Shown here piece by piece: positions 17,660 through 26,411 of a DNA stretch of 37,430 nucleotides (position 1 is its first letter; every line of letters begins with the position of its first letter). The DNA comes from Bacteroidota bacterium (GTDB taxonomy: Bacteria; Bacteroidota; Bacteroidia; Chitinophagales; Chitinophagaceae). A program made the position numbers and the translations under genes. The notes under the pieces are model-generated. The model searched no databases. It was not told where the DNA came from and saw only the letters and a program-made list of their open reading frames with translations. The stretch is from contig JABDBG010000018.1 of the NCBI GenBank assembly GCA_013288745.1, positions 1 through 37,430 on the forward strand, read 5' to 3'.

Positions 17660-18817
17660 TTATTCAATTTCTATTGGGAAAAAACTCTCAGGGTTGTATT
17701 TTTTTATTTCTTTGATCAGCAATGGCAAATTCCCGATAATATATTTCCCGGTTTTGTTGATGAATATTTTGCTATAATTCCCTACCGAAATATTTTTTAA
17801 TTGAGGCAGTAAGCTTTCGTCAAAAAGGGCAATGTAGCCTTTATGTAATACCAGCAATATATCTTCAGGGTTTACCGCAAAAAAAGCATTTGCAGTATCA
17901 GGGTTGATCTTTTCTTTAGCAATTACAATATCTGCGTAATTGTTTTCTTTTATTGCCCCGGTATTATTGAGTTTCCATATAGCAGCAGGTGCTGTTGAGA
18001 CGGCGTTTATCAATTCTTTATCCGTCAATAATTTTGTTTCTCTTGCTGTACGCAATTGCTGCCAGATATTCCAGTTAGCAGAAACCGTAGAATCTGTACC
18101 AAAAAGAATATTGGTGGCCATCCTGAGTTTATTGACCGCAGCGGTAGCGCCTAACAAAAAGAAATTTGAATCAGGACACCAAATCAAAGCATGAAACGAA
18201 GCTGCTTGTCTTTCGTCCATCGCCACGCCATGTATACCAACGATCTTTCTTTTTAATACATTCCATTTGATCACTTCATCGATCTCATCATGTGAATCAA
18301 TATCTGTTCCTTCACCAACATGCATTGCAAACGGGTATTTTTTTGCAAACGGGCTGTTCAATTGATATTTCCATCCCTTCTCCAATTTAACAGAATGTAA
18401 CGAGTAGCTGTTTTGAAATACAGTGATGATGCTATTAGGAATATCCAGTTTTTCTCCATGATTAACAACCGTTGTAACACCATTCAGCAAATTTTTATAA
18501 ACACCCCATTGTGTACGAAGCTGCTTAGGAATTGCAAGAATTGAATTGATAGTAGCTTTATTTTTTTCATGAATATCATCTCCCCATTCTACATAGTTTT
18601 TATAAATGCGATTGCCCAGCTGCGGAAATAAATTAAAATCGAGGTGATCGTGAGAGTTTATTAAGCCGGGGAATGCGATAACATTTTCAAATTCAATAAT
18701 ATTTTCCTGTGAAGATGATGCTGCTAATTCTGTAGCAATAGCTGCAACCGATCCATTATTGATATGGATATTTTTTTTACCAGCTTCACCAACAACTTGT
18801 ACATTAGCTAATATCAT
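17660..18817 (-). CDS. Metal-dependent amidohydrolase (aminohydrolase/deaminase-like)
   Basis: 385 residues of the amidohydrolase superfamily. A small beta domain precedes and follows the barrel. All usual metal/catalytic positions are present: HDH (56-58, INSHDHLDF), His166 (MHVGEGTD), His196 (IHGVAM) and Asp242 (FGTDSTVSANWN). This pattern fits the cytosine/guanine deaminase, chlorohydrolase and SsnA-like branch, which uses one metal. The substrate is unknown. It overlaps the upstream methyltransferase gene by 14 bases, so both are translated together. Such an enzyme is unusual in a polysaccharide operon; it may deaminate or deacylate a modified sugar or side chain. That role is inference only. 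Confidence 0.85.
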   Translation of the reverse strand: MILANVQVVGEAGKKNIHINNGSVAAIATELAASSSQENIIEFENVIAFPGLINSHDHLDFNLFPQLGNRIYKNYVEWGDDIHEKNKATINSILAIPKQLRTQWGVYKNLLNGVTTVVNHGEKLDIPNSIITVFQNSYSLHSVKLEKGWKYQLNSPFAKKYPFAMHVGEGTDIDSHDEIDEVIKWNVLKRKIVGIHGVAMDERQAASFHALIWCPDSNFFLLGATAAVNKLRMATNILFGTDSTVSANWNIWQQLRTARETKLLTDKELINAVSTAPAAIWKLNNTGAIKENNYADIVIAKEKINPDTANAFFAVNPEDILLVLHKGYIALFDESLLPQLKNISVGNYSKIFINKTGKYIIGNLPLLIKEIKKYNPESFFPIEIE

Positions 18818-19547
18818 TTGGTTTTTTTAATTGGATGCCATAGATGATTGGTGTGTTTTTCCATTTTTCAAAAACAGTGATCGCTTGTTGCTTTTCATAA
18901 TACGATCTCAAGGAATCATCAATATTTCTTTCTACCACTTTTGTTACACTCAAATTGAGTGAAGTAGCAATAGTTTTTAATTTGTCAATCGAATGAACAT
19001 AATTGATGATGGCTATTTTTTTATCATTGTGTTTAAAAGTTCTGTCTGCCCCATTTGCCAAGGCTGTTGGATGGTTATCTGTAATAATGATCACACCTCC
19101 AGGCTTTAGCACCCTTGTCCATTCTGACAAAGCTTCTGCCGCATTTTTAATATGCGCAATGGCCAATGTTGAAATTACAATATCGCAGGAATTGTTTGTA
19201 AGGTCGTACAAATTGTTATTGAGCAGGCGATGTGTTATTGCTTTCGGAAATTTTTGTTTTAATTGATCCAGCATTTTTTCAGATACATCAAAACCTATTA
19301 TTTTTTGCAGACCACTATCATACAAATTTTGCCAGTGCCTGCCTGTACCACAACCGATATCAACAAGAATTTTATCTTTTAATTCAATACCATTTAATAA
19401 ACTTTGAAAAACCTCTTTATCGAGTACCAACATTAAATTATCGGGTTGCGCATCATAGCTGCCGGCCCAAATATCATAGGCCCGCTCAGGATTGGTCTCT
19501 TTTGCCTTAAAAAATTTGTTTTTCAGGTAATTTTTGACTGTTTGCAT
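18804..19547 (-). CDS. Class I SAM-dependent methyltransferase
   Basis: 247 residues. A Rossmann methyltransferase core has motif I LVDIGCGTGRHW (61-72), an acidic residue at the end of strand two (GFDVSEKML, Asp87) and the later strand ending in WTRVLKPGGVIIITD. The residues around YDIWAGSYDAQPDN are typical of the UbiE/methyltransferase-11 group. The substrate is unknown; by context it may be a sugar or lipid-linked intermediate. It is the first gene of the leftward operon 19547-15106 and stands directly behind ECF-type promoter E, with only eight bases between the -10 and the ATG. Confidence 0.9.
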   Translation of the reverse strand: MQTVKNYLKNKFFKAKETNPERAYDIWAGSYDAQPDNLMLVLDKEVFQSLLNGIELKDKILVDIGCGTGRHWQNLYDSGLQKIIGFDVSEKMLDQLKQKFPKAITHRLLNNNLYDLTNNSCDIVISTLAIAHIKNAAEALSEWTRVLKPGGVIIITDNHPTALANGADRTFKHNDKKIAIINYVHSIDKLKTIATSLNLSVTKVVERNIDDSLRSYYEKQQAITVFEKWKNTPIIYGIQLKKPNDIS

Positions 19548-19555
19548 ATTATCTG

Positions 19556-19583
19556 TAACGTATTGTTAACCAGTATGGTTGCC
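19556..19583 (-). promoter_or_regulatory. ECF-sigma-type promoter E, ahead of the methyltransferase/amidohydrolase operon
   Basis: Read on the minus strand: GGCAACC (19583-19577), a 16-base spacer and CGTTA (19560-19556). The ATG at 19547 follows after eight bases. It is divergent from promoter B; the two -35 boxes form an apparent GGTTGCC...GGCAACC inverted repeat. Confidence 0.75.
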
Positions 19584-19618
19584 CTATCTGAAAATAGTGT
19601 TATTTTAGGATAAAATAA

Positions 19619-19646
19619 GGCAACCAATTATCTTCCTTTTTCGTTT
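19619..19646 (+). promoter_or_regulatory. ECF-sigma-type promoter B, ahead of the radical SAM operon
   Basis: GGCAACC at 19619-19625, a T-rich 16-base spacer and CGTTT at 19642-19646. The ATG at 19656 follows after nine bases. The spacer resembles that of promoter C (both start AATT and contain TTCCTTTT), which suggests the two are duplicates. Confidence 0.78.
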
Positions 19647-19655
19647 GAAACTTGT

Positions 19656-21158
19656 ATGAACAAAATTATCTTATTCAATCCAACAAGTGCTTTTGCCAAA
19701 CATCGGTTCCCTAATGCAATACTGAATATTGCAGCTTCTATTGATGGCAAATATGGATGGACAATTGTTGATGGTAACCGGGAAGAATTTCCGTTTGAAA
19801 AATTAAGGTCATATCTCGCGACAGGTGAGTATAAATATATCGGGTTTACAGTTATGCCAGGTCCGCAAGCAAAGCAGGCGATCCCGTTTGCAAAAAAAAT
19901 AAAAGAAGAATTTCCGGAAACAATAATGATCTGGGGTGGCTATTTTCCTACCAGCCATTTTAAGGTAGTATTGAATTCGCGGTACGTCGATTTTGTAGTG
20001 AACGGCCCGGGCGATCATGCATTTCCCAAATTGATCGATGCGTTGGAAAACAATACGCCGTATGAACTGATCAAAAATATTATTTATAAGACCGCAGATA
20101 ATAATGTTATTAAAACGGTTAAAGAAGACCTTATTGAACAGGATACACTTCCTTCATTACCGTACGACCGATTGAATGAAATTTATCCTGTAGAAAAATA
20201 TTTGGGCAAAACATTTTTGGGTAACCGGACAATGGCCTATCATTCCAGCATTGGTTGTCCGTTTACCTGTTCGTTTTGCGCAGTTGTGCCAACGTATGAA
20301 GCAAGGTGGAAAGCTAAATCTGCCGAACATGTTTATCGTGATGTTAAATATATAAAAGATAAATGGGGCGCTGATGCTGTTGAATTTCATGATAACAATT
20401 TTTTTGTTTCAGAAAAACGTACAATTGAATTTTCCAAATTGATACTGCCGGAAAAAATGAACTGGTGGGGAATGGCACGTATTGATACGATGGATAAATT
20501 CAAAGATGAATCGCTGGCGCTTATAAGGGAAGCGGGCTGCAGGATAATTTTTTTCGGCGCTGAAAGCGGCAACGATAAAGTGTTAAAGCAAATGGATAAG
20601 GGCGGTACACAAAGTGGTGAACAGATATTGCGCTTTGCCGAACGGTTAAAAAAATACGACCTCATCCCTGAATATTCTTTCGTGTTGGGAATGCCGGCCC
20701 CAACTCCTGAACAAGTGATGGCTCAGATCGAGTTCGATATCAATTTTATTAAACAAGTAAAAGCTGTCAATCCCAGAACGGAAATTATTTTATATACCTA
20801 CAGTCCTGTTGCTACAGAAGGTTCCGAGTTGTACGACAATGTTTTAAAGACAGGTTTTACTTATCCAAAAACACTGGAAGATTGGGCGAGCCCGCAATGG
20901 GAGGGGTTTGATATGCGCCGTAACCCGCTTACTCCTTGGTTAACACCAGAGATGATCGATAAGATCCGAAATTTTGAAACGGTGTTGAATGGCTATTACC
21001 CAACGGTTGCGGATATACGCCTGAATAAACTAAAGCGAAAATTAATGCATCTTACAGCGGGCTTACGATATAAAACAGGTTTCTATCAATACCCTTATGA
21101 GATTAAAGCATTGCAACAGTTGTGGAGATACAGGCAACCGGAAGTGCAGGGTTTTTAA
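19656..21158 (+). CDS. B12-binding-domain radical SAM protein (first of two)
   Basis: 500 residues. Residues 1-165 form a cobalamin-binding-like Rossmann domain (IGFTVMPGPQAKQAI, IMIWGGYFPTSH) without the DxHxxG base-off motif. The radical SAM barrel follows, with the 4Fe-4S motif IGCPFTCSFC (Cys201, Cys205, Cys208) and FFGAESGNDKVLKQMDKG in the SAM-binding region. The C-terminal ~130 residues have no motif I recognise. Relatives perform C- or P-methylations, ring rearrangements or methylthiolations; the substrate here is unknown. It is the first gene of the rightward operon 19656-24185, behind promoter B, and is followed after 16 bases by a methyltransferase. Confidence 0.9.
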   Translation: MNKIILFNPTSAFAKHRFPNAILNIAASIDGKYGWTIVDGNREEFPFEKLRSYLATGEYKYIGFTVMPGPQAKQAIPFAKKIKEEFPETIMIWGGYFPTSHFKVVLNSRYVDFVVNGPGDHAFPKLIDALENNTPYELIKNIIYKTADNNVIKTVKEDLIEQDTLPSLPYDRLNEIYPVEKYLGKTFLGNRTMAYHSSIGCPFTCSFCAVVPTYEARWKAKSAEHVYRDVKYIKDKWGADAVEFHDNNFFVSEKRTIEFSKLILPEKMNWWGMARIDTMDKFKDESLALIREAGCRIIFFGAESGNDKVLKQMDKGGTQSGEQILRFAERLKKYDLIPEYSFVLGMPAPTPEQVMAQIEFDINFIKQVKAVNPRTEIILYTYSPVATEGSELYDNVLKTGFTYPKTLEDWASPQWEGFDMRRNPLTPWLTPEMIDKIRNFETVLNGYYPTVADIRLNKLKRKLMHLTAGLRYKTGFYQYPYEIKALQQLWRYRQPEVQGF

Positions 21159-21174
21159 TCATACTTTTTAAACG

Positions 21175-21897
21175 ATGGTGATGCAAAATGATATTTTCGC
21201 GAATAAATATACCGGGCTTCGCAAAAAAGAAGGAAGGACGTATAGCGATTCAGAAGTGCTGCGCCTTCCGTCAATCAGTTCTTCGCATGCTTTTTATAAA
21301 GAGTGGGCGATTCGAAAAAGATCCTGCAAAAAATTATTACAGTATATAAAGAAAAAAGGCCGGATACAAAATATACTCGAAGTAGGTTGTGGAAACGGCT
21401 GGCTATCAGCCCAGTTGGCAACGCATACCACCGCTGATGTAGTTGGTTTGGATTTAAATAATATAGAGCTGGAACAAGCACGCAAGTTATTTGGTACTGT
21501 TCAAAATCTTAGTTTTATCACCGGCGATATAGATGATAAAATATTTTTAGATAAAAAATTTGATATTATAGTATTTGCAGCCTCGATCCAATATTTTGAA
21601 TCGATAAAGAAAATAATAGAAATAGCTTTAAAACATTTAGCGCCGCAGGGGGAAGTGCATATTTTGGATACAAATTTTTACGATGTAGCTGAAGTTATAT
21701 TGGCGCAACAACGAACTAAACAGTATTATGATTCAATAGGATTTTCCGGGATGGAAGCATATTATTTTCACCACACATTAAATGAGTTGACTATATTTCA
21801 ATATAAAATTTTATTTGACCCCTCATCGTGGTATAATAAATTGTCATTTAATAAAACCCCGTTTTATTGGATAGTTGTAAAGAACCAGTATCATTAA
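21175..21897 (+). CDS. Class I SAM-dependent methyltransferase
   Basis: 240 residues. Motif I is ILEVGCGNGWLSAQL (67-81) with Asp93 (VGLDLNNIELEQA) as the ribose-binding acidic residue; the strand-four region is FDIIVFAASIQYFES. The first residues, MVM, offer two possible starts, 21175 and 21181. It lies 16 bases after the first radical SAM gene and three bases before the second, so it belongs to a tight four-gene operon. It probably methylates a product of one of the radical SAM enzymes or a sugar precursor; nothing in the sequence fixes the substrate. Confidence 0.88.
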   Translation: MVMQNDIFANKYTGLRKKEGRTYSDSEVLRLPSISSSHAFYKEWAIRKRSCKKLLQYIKKKGRIQNILEVGCGNGWLSAQLATHTTADVVGLDLNNIELEQARKLFGTVQNLSFITGDIDDKIFLDKKFDIIVFAASIQYFESIKKIIEIALKHLAPQGEVHILDTNFYDVAEVILAQQRTKQYYDSIGFSGMEAYYFHHTLNELTIFQYKILFDPSSWYNKLSFNKTPFYWIVVKNQYH

Positions 21898-21900
21898 AGC

Positions 21901-23367
21901 ATGAGCAAAATACTTTTTTCACATTCTTATTTTTTACGCTTCGATCAAAAACAATGGTCGATAGGTCAGCCATATGCTCCATTAGGAACTTTGTATGCAG
22001 CGGCTTCCATGAGAAAAAACGGCCATAGCATTTCGGTATTTGATACAATGTTTGTTCATAAACCTGAAGAAGTAATCCCTGTCCTTGAAAATACAATGCC
22101 CGATTTTTTTGTGATCTATGATGATGGGTTTAATTACCTCACCAAGATGTGCCTTACAAATATGCGGGAAGCAGCGTTCAAAATGATCCAGTATGCGAAG
22201 GCAAGGGGATGTACCGTAATAGTTTCCAGTTCCGATTCCACAGACAGATTTGAAATGTATTTGAATGAAGGGGCGGATTTTATTTTATTGGGAGAAGCAG
22301 AATTGACCTTATCAGAGTTGGTAAAAAATATTGAACAGAAGCAACATGATTTTTTTGGTATTCAGGGAATTGCATTTAAGCATAATGATTCAGTTGTAAA
22401 AACAACAAGACGAAGCGTGATGAAAGATCTTGATGAATTGCCTTTTCCTGCATGGGAGCTTATTGACATGGAACCATACCGCAGATCATGGTTAAAGAAC
22501 GCAGGCTATTTTTCTATGAACATGGGTACAACAAGAGGGTGTCCGTTCAAATGTAACTGGTGCGCTAAGCCTATTTATGGTAATCGATATAATTCACGTT
22601 CTCCGCAAAACGTGATCGATGAATTAAAAATGCTGAAGGAAAAATATGCATTCGACCATATCTGGTTTTGTGATGATATTTTTGGGTTGAAGCCGGGGTG
22701 GGTAAATGAATTTGCTACGCTTATTGAAAAAGAAAAACTACATTTTAAATTTAAGATACAATCAAGGGCGGATCTGTTAGTGCAGGAAAATTATATTGTT
22801 GACCTCGCCAAAGCCGGTTGCGATAATGTTTGGATGGGAGCCGAAAGCGGCTCGCAAAAAATATTAGACGCGATGGATAAAGGAACATTAGTAAGCCAGA
22901 TATATGAAGCGACCAGCTTATTAAAGAAGCATCATATAAAACCATCTTTTTTTATTCAGTTTGGTTATTTGGGTGAGACAAAAGAAGATATAGAAAAAAC
23001 GATCGCAATGATCAATAAATTATTGCCCTATGAAATTGGCATTTCTGTTTCTTATCCATTACCGGGCACAGGCTTTTACGAAAAAGTAAAAAACGAATTA
23101 CATCATAAAGCTAACTGGACAGATTCTGATGAAATGGCACTGATGTTCCGGAATACTTATCAGCCTGCTTTTTATAAACAGCTTCATAGTTATGTTCATA
23201 AGAGTTATCGTAAACATATCGCATTTGAAAACCTGCGACAACTCTTTACACATCATGCAAAATTGAATTTTACTATTATCAAAAAGATCTTATCTGGATT
23301 GTATTATGCACCTGCAACATTTATTGAAAAAATAAAACTGCAACAACTCGAAAAAAATCCTGCATGA
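21901..23367 (+). CDS. B12-binding-domain radical SAM protein (second of two)
   Basis: 488 residues. An N-terminal cobalamin-binding-like domain (about 1-150, YAPLGTLYAAASMRKNGHSI, ADFILLGEAELTLSELV) is typical of the B12-radical SAM methylase/cyclase group. The cluster motif is RGCPFKCNWC (Cys214, Cys218, Cys221), followed by FDHIWFCDDIFGL and MGAESGSQKILDAMDKG. The family organisation matches the protein encoded at 19656, but I see little similarity outside the shared motifs, so the two probably perform different steps. It overlaps the next gene by four bases (ATGA), indicating translational coupling. The substrate is unknown. Confidence 0.9.
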   Translation: MSKILFSHSYFLRFDQKQWSIGQPYAPLGTLYAAASMRKNGHSISVFDTMFVHKPEEVIPVLENTMPDFFVIYDDGFNYLTKMCLTNMREAAFKMIQYAKARGCTVIVSSSDSTDRFEMYLNEGADFILLGEAELTLSELVKNIEQKQHDFFGIQGIAFKHNDSVVKTTRRSVMKDLDELPFPAWELIDMEPYRRSWLKNAGYFSMNMGTTRGCPFKCNWCAKPIYGNRYNSRSPQNVIDELKMLKEKYAFDHIWFCDDIFGLKPGWVNEFATLIEKEKLHFKFKIQSRADLLVQENYIVDLAKAGCDNVWMGAESGSQKILDAMDKGTLVSQIYEATSLLKKHHIKPSFFIQFGYLGETKEDIEKTIAMINKLLPYEIGISVSYPLPGTGFYEKVKNELHHKANWTDSDEMALMFRNTYQPAFYKQLHSYVHKSYRKHIAFENLRQLFTHHAKLNFTIIKKILSGLYYAPATFIEKIKLQQLEKNPA

Positions 23368-24185
23368 GTTCGTCATCTACCATAAATGAACAGCAGGCAA
23401 GTAATGCTTTTGGTAAGCAATCGGCTGTATTCGATAAAATATATGCAGATAATACGATTATTCATTACAAGCGGGAAAGGGTAAGAGCGCAATTATCTGA
23501 ATACCTGACTACAAATAGTTTTATTCTGGAATTAAACAGTGGCACCGGTGAAGATGCTATTTGGTTAGCTCAACAAGGTCATCATGTTCATGCGACGGAT
23601 ATTTCAGCAGGAATGCAGGAAATATTGCAACAAAAAGTAAAAGTGTCTTCTCTTGATAATAAAATCACCAATGAATTGTGTTCATTCACTGATTTGGAAA
23701 AGCTCGAACACAGAGGCCCATACGATATGATCTTTTCGAATTTTGCAGGACTGAATTGTACCAGTAAATTAGATAAGGTGTTGAGTTCTTTCTCTTCTTT
23801 ATTAAAACCTCAGGGGATTATAACATTGGTGATATTGCCTAAGTTTTGTTTGTGGGAATTTTTGCTTTTTTTTAAAGGCAAATTTAAAACGGCCTTTAGA
23901 AGATTTTCCGGAGATAAAGGAACCAGGGCGCAAGTAGAGGGGATTCAGTTTAACTGTTGGTATTACAATCCTTCTTATCTTATCAAAAACCTGAAAAATG
24001 AATTCGATCTTTTAGCTATTGAAGGATTATGTACGATCGTTCCTCCCTCATACATAGAGAGATTTGCTGAAAAGCATCCGAAACTGTATTCATTGCTTGT
24101 ATCAAAAGAAAATAAATGGAAAAGAAAATGGCCGTGGAAATTCATCGGCGACTATTATATCATATCCTTTCAAAAAAGGGCATAG
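23364..24185 (+). CDS. SAM-dependent methyltransferase
   Basis: 273 residues. Motif I appears as ILELNSGTGEDAIWLA (54-69), a variant in which the usual E/D-x-G-x-G reads ELNSGTG; this form is common in the methyltransferase-11/25 group. It is followed by HVHATDISAGM with Asp79. The C-terminal third is rich in aromatic and basic residues (KWKRKWPWKF), possibly a membrane-surface contact. It starts within the stop of the second radical SAM gene (ATGA) and ends three bases from the converging gene at 24189. It is the last gene of the operon. The substrate is unknown. Confidence 0.87.
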   Translation: MSSSSTINEQQASNAFGKQSAVFDKIYADNTIIHYKRERVRAQLSEYLTTNSFILELNSGTGEDAIWLAQQGHHVHATDISAGMQEILQQKVKVSSLDNKITNELCSFTDLEKLEHRGPYDMIFSNFAGLNCTSKLDKVLSSFSSLLKPQGIITLVILPKFCLWEFLLFFKGKFKTAFRRFSGDKGTRAQVEGIQFNCWYYNPSYLIKNLKNEFDLLAIEGLCTIVPPSYIERFAEKHPKLYSLLVSKENKWKRKWPWKFIGDYYIISFQKRA

Positions 24186-24188
24186 TGA

Positions 24189-25112
24189 TTAATCTATAAC
24201 AACAGAAACTATTTCTTTTAATTTACTTTCATATTGCTGTACCACCCTGTTTTGAAAATTAGTAGGGTCTGGTTTAGAGAAATGTTTATCTGCTTTCAGC
24301 GTCATTTTTATCCCCCTTACATTGATACGGTTTTGTGCCGTCTTTTTTTTCCAGCGCTTGTCTGTCAGGTTCATTAACCAATTATCAATTGTATTGCCTG
24401 TATCACCATTAAATATTTTTTCAACCGCCCTCGTAAAAAATCCTTTTTTGCTCTCAGAAGTATTGCAAGTAGCAGCCATTCTGCCCGGAAAATAATTTTT
24501 TGTCCATTCGTTCTTGTTATAAAATAGAGGAAGTATATTTTGTCCGTACATCGGAATCAGGGTAACAATTTCCATTGCAGTAAAAATATTCTTTTCAGGT
24601 ATCTCCAGCATGGCTTCATCCACATAGTAATTCATGCAGAACCAATTTTGTTTGCCTGCAATAAAACTTAATTTTTTAAACAGGTGCATTATTGTTCTGG
24701 CGATCCAAAGGCGGTTTGGCGCGGTAATTATAAAAAAATCCACATCTGCTTTTTCATCCGAGAAATTTTTCGATAAAGAGCCTGAAATTGCCAGGCCGCG
24801 TACATATGGGAAATGTGATAATATCGCTGCAGCTTTTGCAGCTGTGGCCATCTGCTTTTGAGCAAAGTTATTTCCTTTGAGTCTTCTTGTGATTAATGAC
24901 TGGTCGTTTTGTAAAGAGTAAAATCCATTTAGTTTAAAAATGATCTTTTCTTCAACAAGTGTATTTACGGCGTTTTCAAAAGACGATTCATTCAGATCAA
25001 AATAGAATGACCTTATCTCTTCAGCATTAAGCGGATAATTGAAGACATCAAAATATGCCAGTACTTTTAATATGTTTTGTTGCTCAGTATTCAATGTTTT
25101 TTTAAATGACAA
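24189..25112 (-). CDS. Nucleotidyltransferase-fold protein with N-terminal winged helix, function unknown
   Basis: 307 residues. The N-terminus (about 8-75) looks like a small winged-helix domain (LKVLAYFDVFNYPLNAEEI). A DNA-polymerase-beta-type nucleotidyltransferase signature follows: SGSLSKNFSDEKADVDFFI, with Gly-Ser at 111-112 and Asp123/Asp125 as the metal-binding pair. The C-terminal half has no motif I know. The start is TTG; no in-frame ATG occurs before the conserved region, and 39 bases separate it from the upstream ligase stop, so it is probably the last gene of the long leftward operon. It could nucleotidylate a sugar or a protein; this is not resolved by sequence. Confidence 0.75.
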   Translation of the reverse strand: MSFKKTLNTEQQNILKVLAYFDVFNYPLNAEEIRSFYFDLNESSFENAVNTLVEEKIIFKLNGFYSLQNDQSLITRRLKGNNFAQKQMATAAKAAAILSHFPYVRGLAISGSLSKNFSDEKADVDFFIITAPNRLWIARTIMHLFKKLSFIAGKQNWFCMNYYVDEAMLEIPEKNIFTAMEIVTLIPMYGQNILPLFYNKNEWTKNYFPGRMAATCNTSESKKGFFTRAVEKIFNGDTGNTIDNWLMNLTDKRWKKKTAQNRINVRGIKMTLKADKHFSKPDPTNFQNRVVQQYESKLKEIVSVVID

Positions 25113-25151
25113 TATGTTCTATGTAAACGAGATTAAAGGTTATGGGGTTGC

Positions 25152-26411
25152 TTACACTGAAATGTTTTTAATTTCTTTTGTATCCAGAAATAACAATAAT
25201 AAGGAAATAAAGAACCCATAAAAAAATATGCCTTTGTTTAGGTTCAGTATATCTTCAGAAATGGCTGTGACGGCGATAATGACCAAAAAACTGCTCAGTA
25301 AAATATCCTTTTCTTTAATCGCTTTATAGAATCCATAACAAAGAATGAAAATAAATAATCCGCATCCGACCAGTCCAAGATTCAATAAAAAACTCAGATA
25401 TTGACTATGGGCGTTAAATTCACTCAGGTAAGAGAGGTATAACTTTTTTTCAAAATATTTCTCTTTCAATACCTCAATTTCAGCTCCTGTTCCATATCCG
25501 ATAACCGGCGATTGTTTTATTAACTCCACCTCAGCCTGCCAACGTATCAAACGTGGTTCCGTTAAGCTGTTAGTAACAGAAGGTTGAGTAAGGTCATCTT
25601 TTAAATCACCTGTAAATCTGTCTCTAAAAGAACCCAGGCTGCTTATGATCCAAAAAGAGGCTATGAATATTGTCAATGAGATCAGTATAAATTGTATTCT
25701 TTTTTTGCCTTGCAATAATATAAAGGGGAAGGCAATAAAAATAATAATGAGCATTGCTACAATAACTGCTCTGGAAGACAGTTGTATTAATCCTGCTAAA
25801 AGAATGAGTATGCAAATACTATAAGCTATCCTTTTAATCAATGTTTTTTCAGCTATCAAAAAATAGATAAAAGCAGCCATAGAAAAAGCGGCATACATTG
25901 AAATATAAGTCGCATGCAGGTCTAGTACATGCGAAAAATTATGATTGATAAATTCTTTGCTGAATAGAGAAGATAAGGGTAGATGAAAATAATGAATGAT
26001 ATGTAATGCATCGGCATAAAAAAATGCTATTACTAAAGTACAGGTAAGACCGAATATTTTGATAAGTTGAAATTTGTATTTTTTTAAATCGATCTCACTT
26101 AATACAAATAAGATAGGAAATAATATAATAGCTAATTGTCTTGTTAACAATGAAAGAGCATCCGCTTTATAATGACTATATAAAAAGCCGAGGGCTGTTA
26201 ATATGTACAGCGAAATTAGTAATAGAAATTCTTTGTTAATTAACGATAGCAACCAATCTTTTCGGATATGCAATATGGTATGAATGCAAAAACTTATTAA
26301 AACCACATCACCATAAAAGGTGTCAAACGGCAAAGCGATCAGGAAACACAGTAAGTGATAATAACTGATTTTATTCGCCATTGTGTCGTTTAAACAAAAA
26401 AGATTTTTCAT
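25152..26411 (-). CDS. O-antigen ligase/polymerase-family membrane protein (Wzy_C/WaaL type)
   Basis: 419 residues with about twelve hydrophobic spans. The segment SPVIGYGTGAEIEVLKEKY, then NAHSQYLSFLLNLGLVG, is the periplasmic-loop signature of the O-antigen ligase family, with its conserved His in NAHS. It either joins the finished glycan to lipid A core (WaaL) or polymerises repeat units (Wzy); topology alone does not separate these. A second polymerase-like protein is encoded at 29608, so this one may be the ligase. It overlaps the upstream glycosyltransferase by four bases. Confidence 0.85.
   Translation of the reverse strand: MKNLFCLNDTMANKISYYHLLCFLIALPFDTFYGDVVLISFCIHTILHIRKDWLLSLINKEFLLLISLYILTALGFLYSHYKADALSLLTRQLAIILFPILFVLSEIDLKKYKFQLIKIFGLTCTLVIAFFYADALHIIHYFHLPLSSLFSKEFINHNFSHVLDLHATYISMYAAFSMAAFIYFLIAEKTLIKRIAYSICILILLAGLIQLSSRAVIVAMLIIIFIAFPFILLQGKKRIQFILISLTIFIASFWIISSLGSFRDRFTGDLKDDLTQPSVTNSLTEPRLIRWQAEVELIKQSPVIGYGTGAEIEVLKEKYFEKKLYLSYLSEFNAHSQYLSFLLNLGLVGCGLFIFILCYGFYKAIKEKDILLSSFLVIIAVTAISEDILNLNKGIFFYGFFISLLLLFLDTKEIKNISV

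Noticed and set aside
19576..19626. 8-bp inverted repeat with a 35-base gap as a repressor operator
   Set aside because: It is better explained as the two divergent -35 boxes of promoters B and E.
21133..21160. Sixth GGCAACC box 35 bases before the methyltransferase gene at 21175
   Set aside because: It lies in coding sequence and the position 16 bases downstream reads TAATC, without the CG of the -10 box. Other lone GGCAACC copies near 594-600, 2792-2798 and 9581-9587 likewise lack the -10 and are inside genes.
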